Shown here: piece after piece, positions 22,101 to 35,578 of the stretch
Layout of the letters: the number at the start of each line of letters is the position of its first letter
Position numbering within the stretch: position 1 is the first letter of the stretch
Source: Xylaria sp. FL1777
Taxonomy: Eukaryota; Ascomycota; Sordariomycetes; Xylariales; Xylariaceae
Reading direction: 5' to 3'
Length of the DNA: 64,000 nt
Assembly (NCBI GenBank): GCA_022578965.1
Contig: MU400620.1
Location: 1 to 64,000 of the forward strand
Notes under the pieces: model-generated
Database searches by the model: none
Told to the model about the DNA's origin: nothing
Seen by the model: the letters and a program-made list of their open reading frames with translations, nothing else
Translations under genes and position numbers: made by a program

Positions 22101-24835
22101 ATAAAAAAAAAGCCAAAATATATATTTTTAAACTAGTGTATTTTTTTTTTTATAAACTTACTATATTATTTTTAATTTATTAATTAATTATTTTATTGCT
22201 AAAATAAATCATTAATTATTAAATGCTTTTATAACAATTATTTTTTATATATTTATGTTAGTATTAATTAAAAAATAAGCAAATAAAGTAGTTTTAGTTA
22301 GCTAAATAATTATTTTTTAACTTTTTTTTAATATATTTATAACTTACTTTTTTTAAACATTTATTGCTATTAATAGCAAAGTAAGTAACTTAAGCTTTAG
22401 TAAGTATAAAGAAAAAGCTTATTTTTTTTTTTAATTTGTTTTTTTTTGAGTAGTTTTAAAGCTTAAATTTTTTTTGTAATTTTTTTTTTTAGTGCTTAAG
22501 TTTTTAGATCACTTAAATTATGCTTTTATTATAGAATTTTTATTTTTAAGTAGCACAATTAATGCTTGCTTAATTAAGCACTTAAAAAACAATTTTTGCA
22601 TTATTAATAAAGTTTTAAATAATTAAAAAGCATTATAGCAGTTAACTAATATTTAAGAAATTAATACTGTTTAGCTAATAAATAGTTATACTTATAATAT
22701 TTAAAAAGTTAAGTTTACTAATAAATAGCAAAATATATATGCTTTTTTTTTTTTTAGATTTTGTTTTTTTTATTTAGCTAACTTTTTTTGTTTTATATAA
22801 TTAAGCATTAAACTGTTTGCAGATTAAAATTCTTAGTAATAATACTAGCAGTAAATATGTTTAATAAAAAGTTAGTTATAATTTTTTTTATATATGCTAT
22901 ATAAATTAATATATTTAAGTTAGCTTTAGCTAAATAAAAAAACAAAAGTATTTAAAATTTTGCTTATTATATATAAAAGCAACTAAAAGCAGTTTTTAAA
23001 GCAAATATATATATTAAATCTTTTATAATTTTTGCTAACTTATAGCTATATTTATATAGCTATTTAAAATATAAAATATTATACCTTATAAGTATTATAA
23101 ATAGTTATTAATAATAGCTAAAAGCAAAAAGTATACAAAGCTTTATTTTTTTTTTTTTTGCTGTATTATTTTAAAATAAAAGTTTAGTATATATGCTAAC
23201 TACGCATTTATTATTTAGTTATAAAATTATTTATTTTATAAGTTTAAAAGTAATATAACTAAATATTTTAAGGCTAATATAATAACTATAGTAATTAAAA
23301 AAAATCTTACGCTTAAAAACTTTAAAAAACAAATAGTTTTAACTAAAAATACTTTTGTTTGTTTAATTAAAAAAAAAACTAAATTAAAACGTAAGTTAAA
23401 GCGTTTTTTTTAAGTTAATTTTGTTGCTTAGCTTATTAAAAGTAATATTAATAAGTAATAATTTAGTATTGCTTAAAAAATTAGCATAATGCTTAAATAT
23501 TTAAAGAAATAGCTAAAAAAATAAATTAAATAAGTTACATAAAGTAAAATAAAATAAAAAAATTAAACGATTTGCTTATATAGTAATATTTTTTTTAATA
23601 TAATTTGCAATTATTTTTTTTTATTGTATAGCTTATAAATTTTTTTTTAAGCGTAATAAATAAAAAAAAAATAGTTATTATATAAAAAGTTAAGTTATAA
23701 TATTTATAAAAGCAAATATATAAAACTTCTATAATAAAAAAATCAAAAATATACAAAATAAGAATTATTAATACTAAATCGTTAAATTTTCTTTTGTTTT
23801 TTTTTTAGTTTTTATTTTTTTAGCTCTATATAATTAAATAATCTTGCTTAATCTTTTGTAGTAAAGTTTTATTTTTGCTAAGCTTGCTTTAAACTTTGCT
23901 TAAACGTTTGCTGTTTTATTAAATGCTTATTATTGCTTAATAGTAGCTTTAAGTTATTGCTAGTAATTTAAACGCGTAAAATATAAACTAGTAATTTTTT
24001 AAAGTGTAGTAATAGTGTTTTTTGCTTTTTAGTAGTTTTAAAGTTTTTATTAAGTATTAAATAGTTTGAACTAAAAGCAAAAAAAGCTGTTTAGTTTTAA
24101 ATAAAAATAATAAAGCAATTAAAAGTAAAAAAACTTATGTGTAAGCGTTAATGCAGTAAAATAAACTTAAGTAATTAAAACTAATAAGTAGTTTTTACTT
24201 CTGTTTTTTTTGTTTTTACGTATTTTTAAAAAAAAGCAATAATAATTTATATTAAAACTAAGCTACCTAGCTATTCAAAAAATATTAAAATAAAATAAAA
24301 ACTTATGTTTTTAGCATAATAGTAAAAAAGGTGCTAATAAACTAGCTGCTATAAAACTAACAAATGTAAAACTAATAAAAAAAAAGCTATAAAAAACACG
24401 TTTAGTTTTAAGCAAAAAAAAATAGTTTTGTGCATTATAACTTAATTATATAAACTTATATAATTAATAAAAATAAAAAACAAAACAATTAGTAAAAAAA
24501 ACAAAAAGTAAAAAAAAAAAAATCTATTGTTTTAACTTTTGTTAGTTATTATTTTTTAAGGCGCTTTATAGTATAATAGCTAAAAAAATAAAGTAAGCTA
24601 TTATATTTTTTAGTACTTAAAATGTTTAAAGTACTAAAAGTTGTATTATAGCTTTTATAAACTTAAAAAGCTTTTATAACTTGTTATATTTTTTTTATTT
24701 TTTATAGCTTAACTACTATAGCTTTAATTATTAAAGGCTTTATTATTTTAGTTTAGTTTTTAATAAATAGCTATAGCACTAGTAGTTTATATATTAAAGT
24801 TAGGATTTTTTAGTTTTTAGTACTTTTAATTATTT
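19107..24835. other. Element interior between pol and the 3' LTR, no recognisable gene
   Basis: About 5.7 kb of degraded AT-rich DNA between the end of pol and the 3' LTR. Gypsy elements normally have little here, so this could be an extra reading frame or a nested element. I found no domain, no flanking repeats and no target duplications. The palindromic core CTAAATATTTAG occurs once at 20,724-20,735. The 68-codon minus-strand frame at 21,696-21,902 is low-complexity and hydrophobic, and I do not count it as a gene. Confidence 0.5.
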
Positions 24836-27230
24836 TATATAAATTGCTTTAATTTTTTAAAAGAAAATAACTTTTTTAATTTTTTGCTAGTTAGTTTTGC
24901 TAATTAATATTTTTTATAATTAACATTTTTTTTAACTTTATAAAGGCTAATTTATTTATATAGTAGCTTTTTATTGTTAAACTTATTTATTAAAAGCATA
25001 GTATTATAAAAAAAAACAAAAAAGCTTTTTTTAAATAGTTGCTTAATTTTATAAGCGTTTTTTTAAGATTTAGCTTTTATAGCTAATTTTCTTTTTTTAG
25101 TTATAATTGCTTTAACTTTTATAATATTTTAATTGTAGCGTTTTAGTTGCTTAATTTTAGCTTTAATAAAATTTTCGTAAAAAGTAATATTTTGCTACTT
25201 AATTACTTTTTATGTTAATATTACATTTTTTACTAGCAAAATTAGCATTTTTTTATATATTAGCTTATATAAGCTATAGTTATAGTAGCACACAAAAATA
25301 TAATTTGCTTATATTATTAAGTTTAAATATTTTAGCTAATTTTTTTTAGTTTTATTTGTTATTTATATAAAGCTTTTTTTTATTAGCTTATAGCTTTTTT
25401 TAATAAAGCTTTAAGCTTAAAAATAATAAGCTAAACTATAGTTCATTTTATAGCTTAAAGTATTTACTGCGTTTTTTATTTTTTTTTTAAATTTAAAGCT
25501 ATTATTATACTTAATCTTTATAAGAACTCTATGCTAAAATACGATTTTTTTTTTAATAAATTTAAGTATTTTTAAAAAATCTATGTGTTTTAAAAGTTTA
25601 GCTTTTAAGTAAGTTGTTATTTTGTATTTTGCTTTTATAATAGCTTTAAATTTATTGCTTAATAGCATAGTTTATATATTTATAACTTAAAAAACTAAAA
25701 GATTTAAAAAGTAATTAAAACAGTATTTTTTAGTTTTTTTGTTATTTGTGAATTTTTAGCAATTAAAATAACTAGCAATTATAACATAAACATTTTAATA
25801 AAAGCCTTTTTAGTAATATTTTTAAGTTATTTGTTAAGTTATAAATATTTAGCTTTTATAAGTTATCTTTTTATAGTTTTTTTTAATAAAAGCTTTTTAG
25901 GTTTTTTTGTTATTAATAACTTTTTTTAGCATTTTTTTAAATTTTACTTTTTTTTAAAAAATAAACTTATTAATAAAAAATTTAAGGGCTTTTTTTTTAA
26001 AGTAATTTTGCTTTTTTTTTGTTATAAGTTTTTTTAAAACTTGCTTAAAAACAAAATACTTAGCAATTTGCTTGCTTTTTTTGCTTTAATTTTTTTTTAA
26101 GTATAGCAAAAGTTTTGTTCTTTAGTATATTAAGCTTTTAATTAATTAATTGCTTAATTTTTTATATGCAATAGTAATAGCTATTATATATAGTTAAAAA
26201 TTAATAAAATTTTTTATATTTCTTTTTTAATAATTATTTAATTTATTTAATAGCTTAAAAAGTTTTTTAGAAAGCCTATTAGTAGCTATATGTTTTTTTT
26301 TTAGCACATAATAAAATATAAAATTAAAAGTTTTTATATATGTTATTTATTTTGTTAATTAAGCATTTAGTAATGCTAAAAATTCATTATTTAGCTGTAC
26401 TATAAAAACTTTTGCATTAATTTTTAAATAAAACGTAATTTTATAAAAATAGTTTTATAACTTTTAAAAAGTTTTAATAATAGTAAGCTTTTTTAGCTTT
26501 ATAATATTATATCTTTTTTTAAGGCTTTTTTATGTTTTAGATTTATATTTTGCTAATTTAATAGCTTTATTAACTTTTTAGCATAAAATAGCGCTTTAGC
26601 TAGTTTTAAAAGCATTTACTTTTAGTTAAATAAGTTTTTTTGTATAATTAAAAGTAATAAAAATAAAAGCTATTATAATAGCTTTTTAAAGCTTTTTTAT
26701 AGCTTTTTTCTGCAGTTTTTTAAAACAAAACGGCTTATTTTTCTGTAATAAAACTGTTAATAGTTTTGTAATTATAGCATACTTTTATATTTATATTTAG
26801 TAATATACTGTTATTTTTAAAAAAGACTATACTTTTATAATGTTTTTGTAAATTTTTTACTTAAGAATTTTTATTACTTTTGCTTTTATTAAGCTTTTAC
26901 TATTAGTGCTATATATATAGCTAACTATTTTAATTGTTTGTTTTGTTTATTTGCTTTTAAGTACGCTAGCTATAATTTTAGCTAGCTTAAAATTAAGCAG
27001 CGTAATATTAAAATTTTTAAAATGCTTTAATATAAACTGCTTAATTTTTAAAGCAACTTTATAATTATTATACTTAGTAATAAATCTTTTAATTATTACG
27101 TTATTAAAGAAAAGTTTGCATTTTATTAGTAATATATTATATAAAACTTTTAATAGCACTTTTAAAAATTAAGCTATTAAATTTATTGCTTTTTATAAAA
27201 AAGTAGTTATTTAAAAAAAGCTTATTAATA
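24835..27230 (-). pseudogene. pol: Gypsy pol remnant: reverse transcriptase - RNase H - integrase
   Basis: The whole stretch reads on the minus strand in one codon phase (first bases at multiples of three). There is no visible frameshift, only TAA/TAG codons explained by C-to-T or G-to-A change. RT: the metal-binding F-x-D-D box is FFNNV at 27,111-27,097, with both Asp changed to Asn (AAT/AAC), followed by KYNNYKVALKIKQFILKH and later SFLKITVYY, as in fungal gypsy RTs. RNase H: the first catalytic Asp (V-D-A-S) is Asn at 26,614-26,616, and KKKHIATNRLSKKL matches the end of the RT/RNase H module. Integrase: the second Asp is AAT at 25,504-25,506 and the Glu is AAA (Lys) at 25,399-25,401, 34 residues apart, within a readable degraded A-Y-H-P-Q-A-Q-G-L-I-E-x-G-H-K motif. 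The tail resembles the post-integrase region (YNTMLLINK, LYKVKKNVNY) and ends near 24,840. It is catalytically dead. Confidence 0.92.
26947..27159 (-). pseudogene. Longest surviving open stretch of the reverse transcriptase
   Basis: A 71-codon stop-free window inside pol, covering the RT palm with the FFNN remnant of the catalytic F-x-D-D box at codons 17-20. It opens with GTG (Val in the ancestral protein), so this is not a true translation start. It is a chance open segment of the longer pol pseudogene, not a separate gene. Confidence 0.9.
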
Positions 27231-30200
27231 TAAAAAAAGCAGTTATTGCTTAGCTAAAAATAAAAAGTAATATTTAATTGTATTTTAAAAATAAATTAAC
27301 TATAAAAATTATTTTATATATTATAAACTTTTTAAAGAACTTATTATAGCTTTAAAAAAAATTAACATTATATATAGTAACTATGTTTATTTTTATAGCT
27401 AAATTAATTAATTAAACCTTTTTACTTTTTTTTTGCACTAAAAACTAAGCGTTATAATATAAATTATAAGCTTTTTTAAAAATGTTATGCTTAAGTTAAG
27501 TTTTTAAAACTTTTATAGTAATATTTTTTAAAAGTTTAAAAATTAAAATACTGCAAACTTGCTATGTTTTATAAAGAACTGTTTTAATTTTATAAAAAGA
27601 AAAAATCTTATTATGTATTTTTTTTATTTTAAAAAAGTTTTAAAAAAGTGCTATTTTTTTATAATACTATATTTTAGTTAGTAATGCTACTTTTTGCTAA
27701 GTAAAGTTAATTATATAAAGCTTTTTTAAAAAAATAGCTAGTTATTTAGTAGTTAGTTAAATACTTTTAAAAGTAGTACTAAAACGTAAATATATGTTTT
27801 AATAAATGCTATTTTATTAAAATAACGCAAAATCTTTTAAGTAATAGCTTGTTTTTTTTAAAGCTTGCTTTTTTTATTTATAAAATCTAAGTAAAATAGT
27901 GCTATTAAATAGCATATTATCTTTAAAATAAATTTTTTTATTTTTTGTTTTATATATTATATTTAAAATTATTGTTTTACTTTTTATTAATTTGTTAATT
28001 TTTAAAGCTTAAAAAGTTAATAGTACTTAAGTTAAAATTATAATTAAGTTATACTTGCTTTTTAATTTATATGCAAAATTTCTAGTTTTTATAATTATTA
28101 ATTTTTTAATATTTTTTTGCTTTAATGTTTTTTTTATTGCAACTAAAAGTATTTTAAGTAGTTAATTATTATTAAAAACAGCGCGAACTTTTTTATTGTT
28201 TTATATTTTTAAATTCTTAAAAAGTTTAATATTTTATATAAAAAAAATTAAAAAAGCTATTAATATTATATTATTATATAAGTTTTAATTTTTTTAAAAG
28301 TTTATATTTGTATATTTTTTTAAACTATGTTTTTCTAATTTTTTTTTTGCTTTTTTTTGCTAATCGTTAAACTTCTTATTTAAAGTTTAGTATTTTTATG
28401 CTTTTTATAGCTTATTTATTAAGCTAGTAGTTTAACAAATATACATTAGTTTTTTAATTGTTAACATTTTTAAGCTTTTAAACTTAGTTTTTTAATATAG
28501 TTTATTACTAATATAATAATTTAGCTTGTTTTAAGTATTATATTAGCTATTATATAAAAGCTTTAAAAATATAAACTTATTTAAAACTTTATAATAAAGT
28601 TTATTTTTAGTAATAAAAAGTAAGTAGTTTATTTTTTGCTAACTATATATAGCAAAAAAAGCAGCAACCTTTTATTTATTTAAATAGTAGTTTTTAAGCA
28701 TTTTATATATTTAATTAAATTGCTAGTTTAATTAAATCTTTTTTAAGTTATATTTATATTTTTAGTAGTAAAGCTATTTTTATTAATAAATAAGTTTATA
28801 ATAATACTAAATTATATTTTAAAATTAATAATTTTAGTAATATTTTTTTTATAAATTTTGTTTTTTATTTTTATAATAAGCTTTAAGCAAAGCTATATAT
28901 ATTTTTTTAGCTTTATAACGCTTAAAAATATAGCTAAAATACTTTGTAATTTTAATAATAAAACTAACATAAAGCATAGATTTAAAAAACTTAAGTATTT
29001 TTAGTTAAAATAATTTATTAAGCTTAAGTTTTTTTTATTATAAAATTTATACTTTAATATTTTTTTAAATAAGTTTAAGCTACTATTACTAGTATAATTA
29101 TTATACTTTTTATAAATTTTTATTTTAAAGGGGTTAAAAGTTTAATTAGCGCTTTTTAAAACTATTAATATTAGCTATGTTAGCTTTTTAAGCTTTTTTT
29201 TTTTTTTTAGTACTACTAACGTAAAATTAACATAAAGCTAAAGTTTAGTTAAAAATATTACTTTTTTTAAAGGCAGCATAAATATAACAATTAGTAACTT
29301 TTGCTTTTTTAAGTTATTTTTAAATAACAAATATATAGTATTACATTAGTTTAAAATCTTAAAAAGTATTTTATTAAACTTTAGCTTATTTTTTAACGTT
29401 TAAAGATTTAAAGCAATATAAGCAAAAAACAACATTACTTAATTATTTTATTAGTTTTAATTGCAAAGAACTTTTATTATTTTATAGCGTTGCTTATTTA
29501 AAAAAGCAGCTATAAAGCTAAGTTAAAGCATATAAGTATATATAATAAAACTGTTATATTTTACTTTTTTATTTATTTGTACTATTAAATAGTTTAATAA
29601 AAAGCTAGTTTTGCAAGTATTACTTAGTGATTTATGTTTACTAAGCTAACTAGCTAATTGTAATATTAGCTAAAAACTTTTTTATGCTTTTTTAATTGCT
29701 AGTTATTAAAATTTTGTGTTATTTTTTAAAAAATTTATGCTTTTATAAAAAAAAGCATTTTTTATGTTTATTTAAGTTAAAACTTCTTATAATAAAGTTT
29801 TTAATTAAGCTTTATATTTTAATTTATTGCTTTTTTCCTTTAAAATAAGTTATAGCATATTTAATTTAATTTATTAACTTAAACTTTTACTAAAGTTATT
29901 TAAAAGTAGTAATATTATTTTTAGCATTAGCTTAAGTATTTTTACTGCTTTAAAATATAACTTAGCTTTTATTTAAGCAATTATTTAAATAAAAACATTA
30001 AAGTACTTTAGAACTTTTAGTATAAAGTTTTTAAAAATAATATTTGTTTTTTTGTTTAAAAAATCTTTAAACTTTTTAGCTTACATTTTTTTAAATTTTA
30101 AGCTTCTTTTTATAAGTTTTACTTCTTAAATTTTTTAAAGCTTTTAATAATTAAAACTTTTTAGTTCTAATAAAATATTTTGCTTATAAAAATTATTGTT

Positions 30201-33200
30201 TATTTATATATTTTTAATATTAAGCTAAATAAAAAACTTATTATTATTTAAATAAATTTTCTTAATTATTTAACTTATAAAAGGTTTTTTTTTTTATTTT
30301 CTGGGTTTTTTTTTATTTTTTATTTAGTAAAAAGCAGCTTTTTTAGTTAAAAGCTTATAATAATTAGCTTAAAATATATTTACGCTAATTTTTTTGCTTA
30401 ATATATAGCTTTATAAAACTTTAGTCCTGTTTATATTATAAAAAGTACTTTATATAAAGTTTTAATTAATTATAATAAAGCTATTATTTAGCTTGCTATT
30501 TATTAAATTGTTTTTTTTAACATTATAAGCTTTTATTAGTTTTATTTTATAAAGCATACTAGTTTAATTATTAGTTTTTTTATTTGAAAATTAGTTTAGC
30601 TGCTTATTATTTAGCTAATAAAGTTTTTTTTTCTTTTGATTTTTTTGTTTGTTTTTTATTTTAGCATTTAAATCTTTATTATTTAAAATAAAGTTTTTTT
30701 TTTGTAGTTAATAATAAGCTTTTTGCTTAAATAGTTTATTATTGCTTAAAATAAAGTTATATATTTATTTTATTATAGTATTAAAAATTTTCTTTTTATT
30801 TTTATTAATTTTTATAACTTTAAAAAGAACTTTTATGTATTTAAAGCTTACAAAAAATTTTAGCTCTTTTAAGTACTATTTAAAGTTTTAATATATAATG
30901 TTTTCTTTTTTTAATTTGTAAGCAAAGCTGCACTTATAAACATAATAATTATTTATGCTATATTTTTAACAAATAGTTTTTTTTGCCAAATAAAGATTGT
31001 TTAATTTTATTTGTTATAAAAAATTAAACAATTGTTTGCTTTATTTTTGTTTTTTAAAGTTATATTTACTTCTTTATAAATATTTAAAAGTTATAGCATT
31101 AATGCTAAATATTTGCTTTTTTAATAAGTTTATGTTAATTTTATAATATTATAATGCTTATAGTTCTTAATTAATTAGCTAAACATATTAATTTTGCAGT
31201 TTTTTTAGCATTTCTTTTAATTTTTTTTTTATAATTGCTGCATTTTTTTGTTTTAATTTTAACTGCTATATTTGCTTAATAATATTGTTTATATTTTAGT
31301 TATAAACAAAGTATTAAGCTAATTTTACTTGCTATTTTTTAATAATAACTATTTTAGCAGTTAATATAATTATATTAATAGCTAGCTTAGCAATATTAAT
31401 AGCAGTATATAAAAGCTTATTAAAATTATAATTATATAAATAATTAACTTTTTTTTATGTTTTACATGCTTTTTTTGTTTTTTTAAAATAAAGATTTAGC
31501 TTGGACTTTTTATTAATTTAGTTATTTAATATTTTATAAAAGTTTTTATAAAACATTTTATTTAAATTATTATATAACTTTTTAAAGAACTTTATTATTT
31601 TATTAATAATATTTTAATTTAGCTTTTTAAGCAAACTTTAAGTAAATTAAAAATTAAAATAATAATTTTTTTAAGCTTTAATATTTTTAGTATATATTTA
31701 ATGCTAAAAAAAATAAGTTTTAAAATTAATAAAATATATAGCTTTTAAGCAAGCTTTAAAATTTTATAATATAATAATAGCAAACTTATTTTGCTTAAAG
31801 TTTTAAAGCTTAAACTTTTGCTTAAGCAGTTTATAAGCTTTAATTTATAATAAATAATTTTTTAGTATTATTTTTATTATTTTTTTTGTTTAAAAAGTAT
31901 TATAATAAACAAAAACTTATTTAATTTTATTAATGTTTTTAAAATACTTTGCGCAAAAAAAAACATTTAAATTGTTTAGCTATTTGTTTACTTTTAACTT
32001 ATTAAACAATAAATACTAGTTTAACTTTAAGTTAAAAAGCATAAATAATAGCTTAATTTTAGTATTATACTTATTATTAAAATAGCTTAAGCTAAATAAA
32101 GTTGCTTTAATACTTTTTAAAAATAATAAGCTAGTTATTTTTATTTTTTTTATTTATAAGTAGTTTTAATGTTTTTTATATATTAAAGTAAAAAAATTTA
32201 ATAATTTTTTATAGCTAAATTACTTAATTAAGCTATAGTTTTTAAACTTTTAAGCTATATAATAAATTAAAGTAAAATTTATATAAAAGTAATAAAAAAG
32301 GTAAGCTGCAAAAAATAATAAAAGTAAGCTATAAAAAATAATAAAAATAAGCTAAGTAAAAATGTAAGTTTAAAAAAAAAAAAAGTATAAAATGCTAAAG
32401 GTTTTTAAATATTTTAAGTATTTAAGTTTTTTTGTGCTATTTTTTTGGACTTTTTTTTTAAAAAACTTAACAATTTTTTTTGTTTACGTTTATAAAAACT
32501 ATTAGCTTGTTTTTTATAGCTTTTTAAGTTTTTTTTTAAATGCTTTTATGTTTTTATTTTTTGTGCGTTTTTATTTTTTTGTGTGCTTTATAGCGTTTAG
32601 TTTTCTTGTTTTTTAGTTTAGCTTGCTTTGCTTTACGCAAGTTTTATTAAGTAAGCTTTATTTTTTTATAACTTTTTATTTATAAAAATAGCATGCTTTT
32701 TTCTTTTTTTTAAAGCTTTTTTATTTAATAATAAATGCTATAAAAAAACAATAGCTATATTTTGCGCAAAGTTTTTAAATAATAGCTAGCTTATACTTAA
32801 AAAACTTTGCTTTTTATTTCTTAATAAAAAACCATATTAGCTTAAAAAACAAAATATATTTTTAATTATTAATAGCTTTATATATTAACGCATAAACTTA
32901 AACTTATTTAATATAAATAAGCGTTAAATTTGCTTGTATTATAGCTTTTAAAAGTTTTAGCAATTTTTACTTTTTTTTAAGCTTGTTTTTTGTTTTTTTT
33001 TGCTTATATAAAAGCAATTATGCTTTTTTTTTTGTAAAGCACTAGCTTTTTAGCAAAAATTTTTTTTTTTTAGCTTTTTAAAGGTTTTTAACGAACAGTT
33101 TTCTAGCTGCGCTATTTCAAAAATCATACTAATATTTTAACACTCAATTGTTGTTTTGCTAAAAAAAATAAAAGCGCTTTATAAACTAAACTAAAAAAAA

Positions 33201-33481
33201 CAGTTTAACATTTTTATACGTTTGTTTTAAGCTTTAATAATTAAAAGCTACTAGCTTAAATGTTTATTACTAATTATAACTAAACTATTTGCATTAAGCA
33301 AGCTTTGCTTATTGCTAGCTAAAGCAACTAAATATAATATATTATGTTCTGCTTATAAAAATTATAACAATTAATAAATAAATGAATTAAATATATAAGT
33401 TAGCAATAATAAATTGCTTATTTATTAGTTTTATAATATTATTTATAATAAGTAAAAAATTAGCTTTACTAAAAACATTAA
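27231..33481 (-). other. Element 5' interior: expected gag, protease and RT start, not individually recognised
   Basis: About 6.2 kb lies between the recognised RT and the 5' LTR. The part next to 27,231 continues RT in the same phase. Gag and protease should follow towards higher coordinates, but I could not recognise a zinc knuckle or protease motif through the mutations. The primer-binding site would lie just inside 33,481 and is not readable. The region is longer than gag plus protease usually need, so a nested insertion or long leader is possible. Confidence 0.5.
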
Positions 33482-33785
33482 TAAAATAAAGCAATATAAT
33501 TGCGCAAAATTTATTATACTACTTTAATTATAAAAAAATAAGTTATAATTTATGCATTTAAACAATTAGGCTATATATAAATTAAAAAATTAAACAATTA
33601 ATTAAAAAGCTATTTAATAATATAAATAAAGCAACCATAGCTAATTTTCATTTTGTTATGCGTTATTATTAAGTTTATACTTTAAAATTTAGCGCAATAT
33701 TTATACTTTTATTTTTACTATATAACTTAGCTTAAACTTACTTTAACTAGCTAGTTAGCTTATTTAGCTACTTTACTTTACTTTA
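33482..33785 (-). repeat. 5' LTR of the gypsy element (304 bp)
   Basis: Gap-free match to 18,803-19,106. On the minus strand it begins TAAAG, consistent with an ancestral TG end changed by one G-to-A transition. Confidence 0.93.
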
Positions 33786-33789
33786 ATAT
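33786..33789. repeat. Target-site duplication ATAT, right of the LTR element
   Basis: Matches 18,799-18,802. The array resumes at 33,790 with AAAGCGTATT, as at 47,129 and 62,678. Confidence 0.8.
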
Positions 33790-34913
33790 AAAGCGTATTT
33801 TTTTTTTTTTAGTTAAATTTAATATATAAAACAAAAAAAAAACTCTAAAAAAGCAACAAAAAACAATTAAATATAAGATATGTTATAGCTTAAAAGCTTT
33901 TAAGTAAAAAAAAAGTAAAAAAAAGTTTAGTTTATTATTATAGCTAAAAGGAGGTTAGCTTTGCTTTATTATTTAAACATGTGGTTAAAAAGAAAAAAAA
34001 AAACAATTAAGCTTATAAAATAGCTTATAACATATAGTTTTTTTAAAAAAAAGAGCTTTTAAATAAAAATAACGTACATATATAAAAATGCGTTAAAAAA
34101 TAAGTGCATATATATAATTATAGTTTATAATTGTATTTTTTGCTAGCATTAATAGAAAAATATAGCGCAAATAAAAAGCAAAACGTATGTTTGCTATAAG
34201 TGCTACTAGTTATATATAAATTAAAAAAAAAGCTAGATTTTTTTGTTGTAATTTTTAATTAGTTAAATAGTAAAACAATTTAAAGTTAGCGCTATAGTAC
34301 AATATTAAGATTTTTTTTATGCAAAAGAAAAACAAAGGTATAAAAGTAGTAGTTATTTTGCAAACTTTTTTGTTTTAAAATTTATTGTTAAAGCATACAT
34401 ATTTTGTAGTTTTAGTGCATTAAAAAAACATAGGAAACAAAATAGTAAAAAAAAAATAACAAAAAAATATATATTAAAAAAGAAAAAGAAAAAAATAAAC
34501 AAAAATAAAATAAAATAAAAAAACAAAGTATAACTATGCTATAATTATAATAAGTTTAAAAGCAAAAAAAGAAAAAAAGCTAAAGATATTTTACTATTTA
34601 TATATATAAGTTATTAAAAGTGCTATATGTATTAAAAATTACATGCTTACTTAAATATGCTAATAAATTTATTATTACAAGTAATACAAAAAAGCAATTG
34701 CTTTTTTTTTAAAAGTAAATATAGATTAATTTTTTATGCTTATGTTTGCTTTTATAAAAAATTTTGCAAGCGTAAAAAAACTATAAGAAAGGTTTTTATT
34801 ATTACGTTTTGCATATTATAGTTTTGTTTAAAAGCTTTTTTTACACTTTAGTTATGTTTAAGAAAACATTTTATAGCGGTATTTTATGCAGAAAATCTTT
34901 TTAATATAGTTAA

Positions 34914-35155
34914 ATTTTTATTTTTTTTTTATTTTATATTTTTTCTATTTTATATTTTTTTTATTTTATATATTTTTTTTATTTTATACATCTTTTTTAT
35001 TTTATATTTTTTTTATTTATTATTTTTTCTATTGATTTATTTACTTATTATATTTTTTATTTCTTTTTATTTTTAAGTATTTTGATCTTTTATTTCTTTT
35101 CTTTTTTATTTTTTTTCTTTTTTTTTTTTTATTGTATTTTTTGTTTATTTTAATA
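34914..35155. repeat. T-rich tract with TTTTATTTTATA repeats (R3)
   Basis: About 240 bases that are almost purely T with A and rare C on the plus strand, containing five or six repeats of about 20 bp of TTTTTTATTTTATAT type. Strong strand asymmetry is conserved in R4 (48,254-48,485) and R5 (from 63,804). Confidence 0.8.
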
Positions 35156-35578
35156 TAGTTTTTATAATTTTAACTTTTATATAAATCCTAAAACATAATT
35201 AAAAGTAATAATAATAAAGCTAACGTTATAGCTTTTTTTGCTTAAAGAGAAATCTATTAAAACTTGCGCTTTTGATTTTTTTTAAGTGCTAATATTTTTT
35301 TTGCTAAGATTTTATAATAATAGTAATTGTTTTTATAAAAAACTAACTGCTTAATAACGTTTTTTTTTTTATATAAAAAAGCAAACATTTTTTTTACTAG
35401 TGCTATAATAGCTAACTTAGTATATATAAAAACTTTTTGTTTTTATTAAATCTTTTGTTTAGCTTTATAAAAAATGCTAAAAAAACAAGTAATTAACAAG
35501 TAGCTTATTTTTTAAGCGGTTTTATATAACATAATATTAATTTATTATGCATAAAAGCTAAATATTTAAAACTTAAAT

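Larger units (their letters stand above)
18803..33785 (-). mobile_element. Ty3/gypsy-like LTR retrotransposon, degraded, 14,983 bp
   Basis: The element is bounded by two direct repeats of exactly 304 bp and a 4-bp target duplication, and it interrupts the tandem array between R2 and R3. The polyprotein lies on the minus strand: reverse transcriptase near 27.2-26.75 kb, RNase H near 26.7-26.26 kb, integrase near 26.1-25.2 kb, and the post-integrase region down to 24.84 kb. That order is the Ty3/gypsy (Metaviridae) order. The 5' LTR is therefore the right one (33,482-33,785). Total length is about twice that of a usual fungal gypsy element, with about 5.7 kb beyond pol and about 6 kb upstream of the recognised RT. 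All coding functions are destroyed by transitions. Confidence 0.92.
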
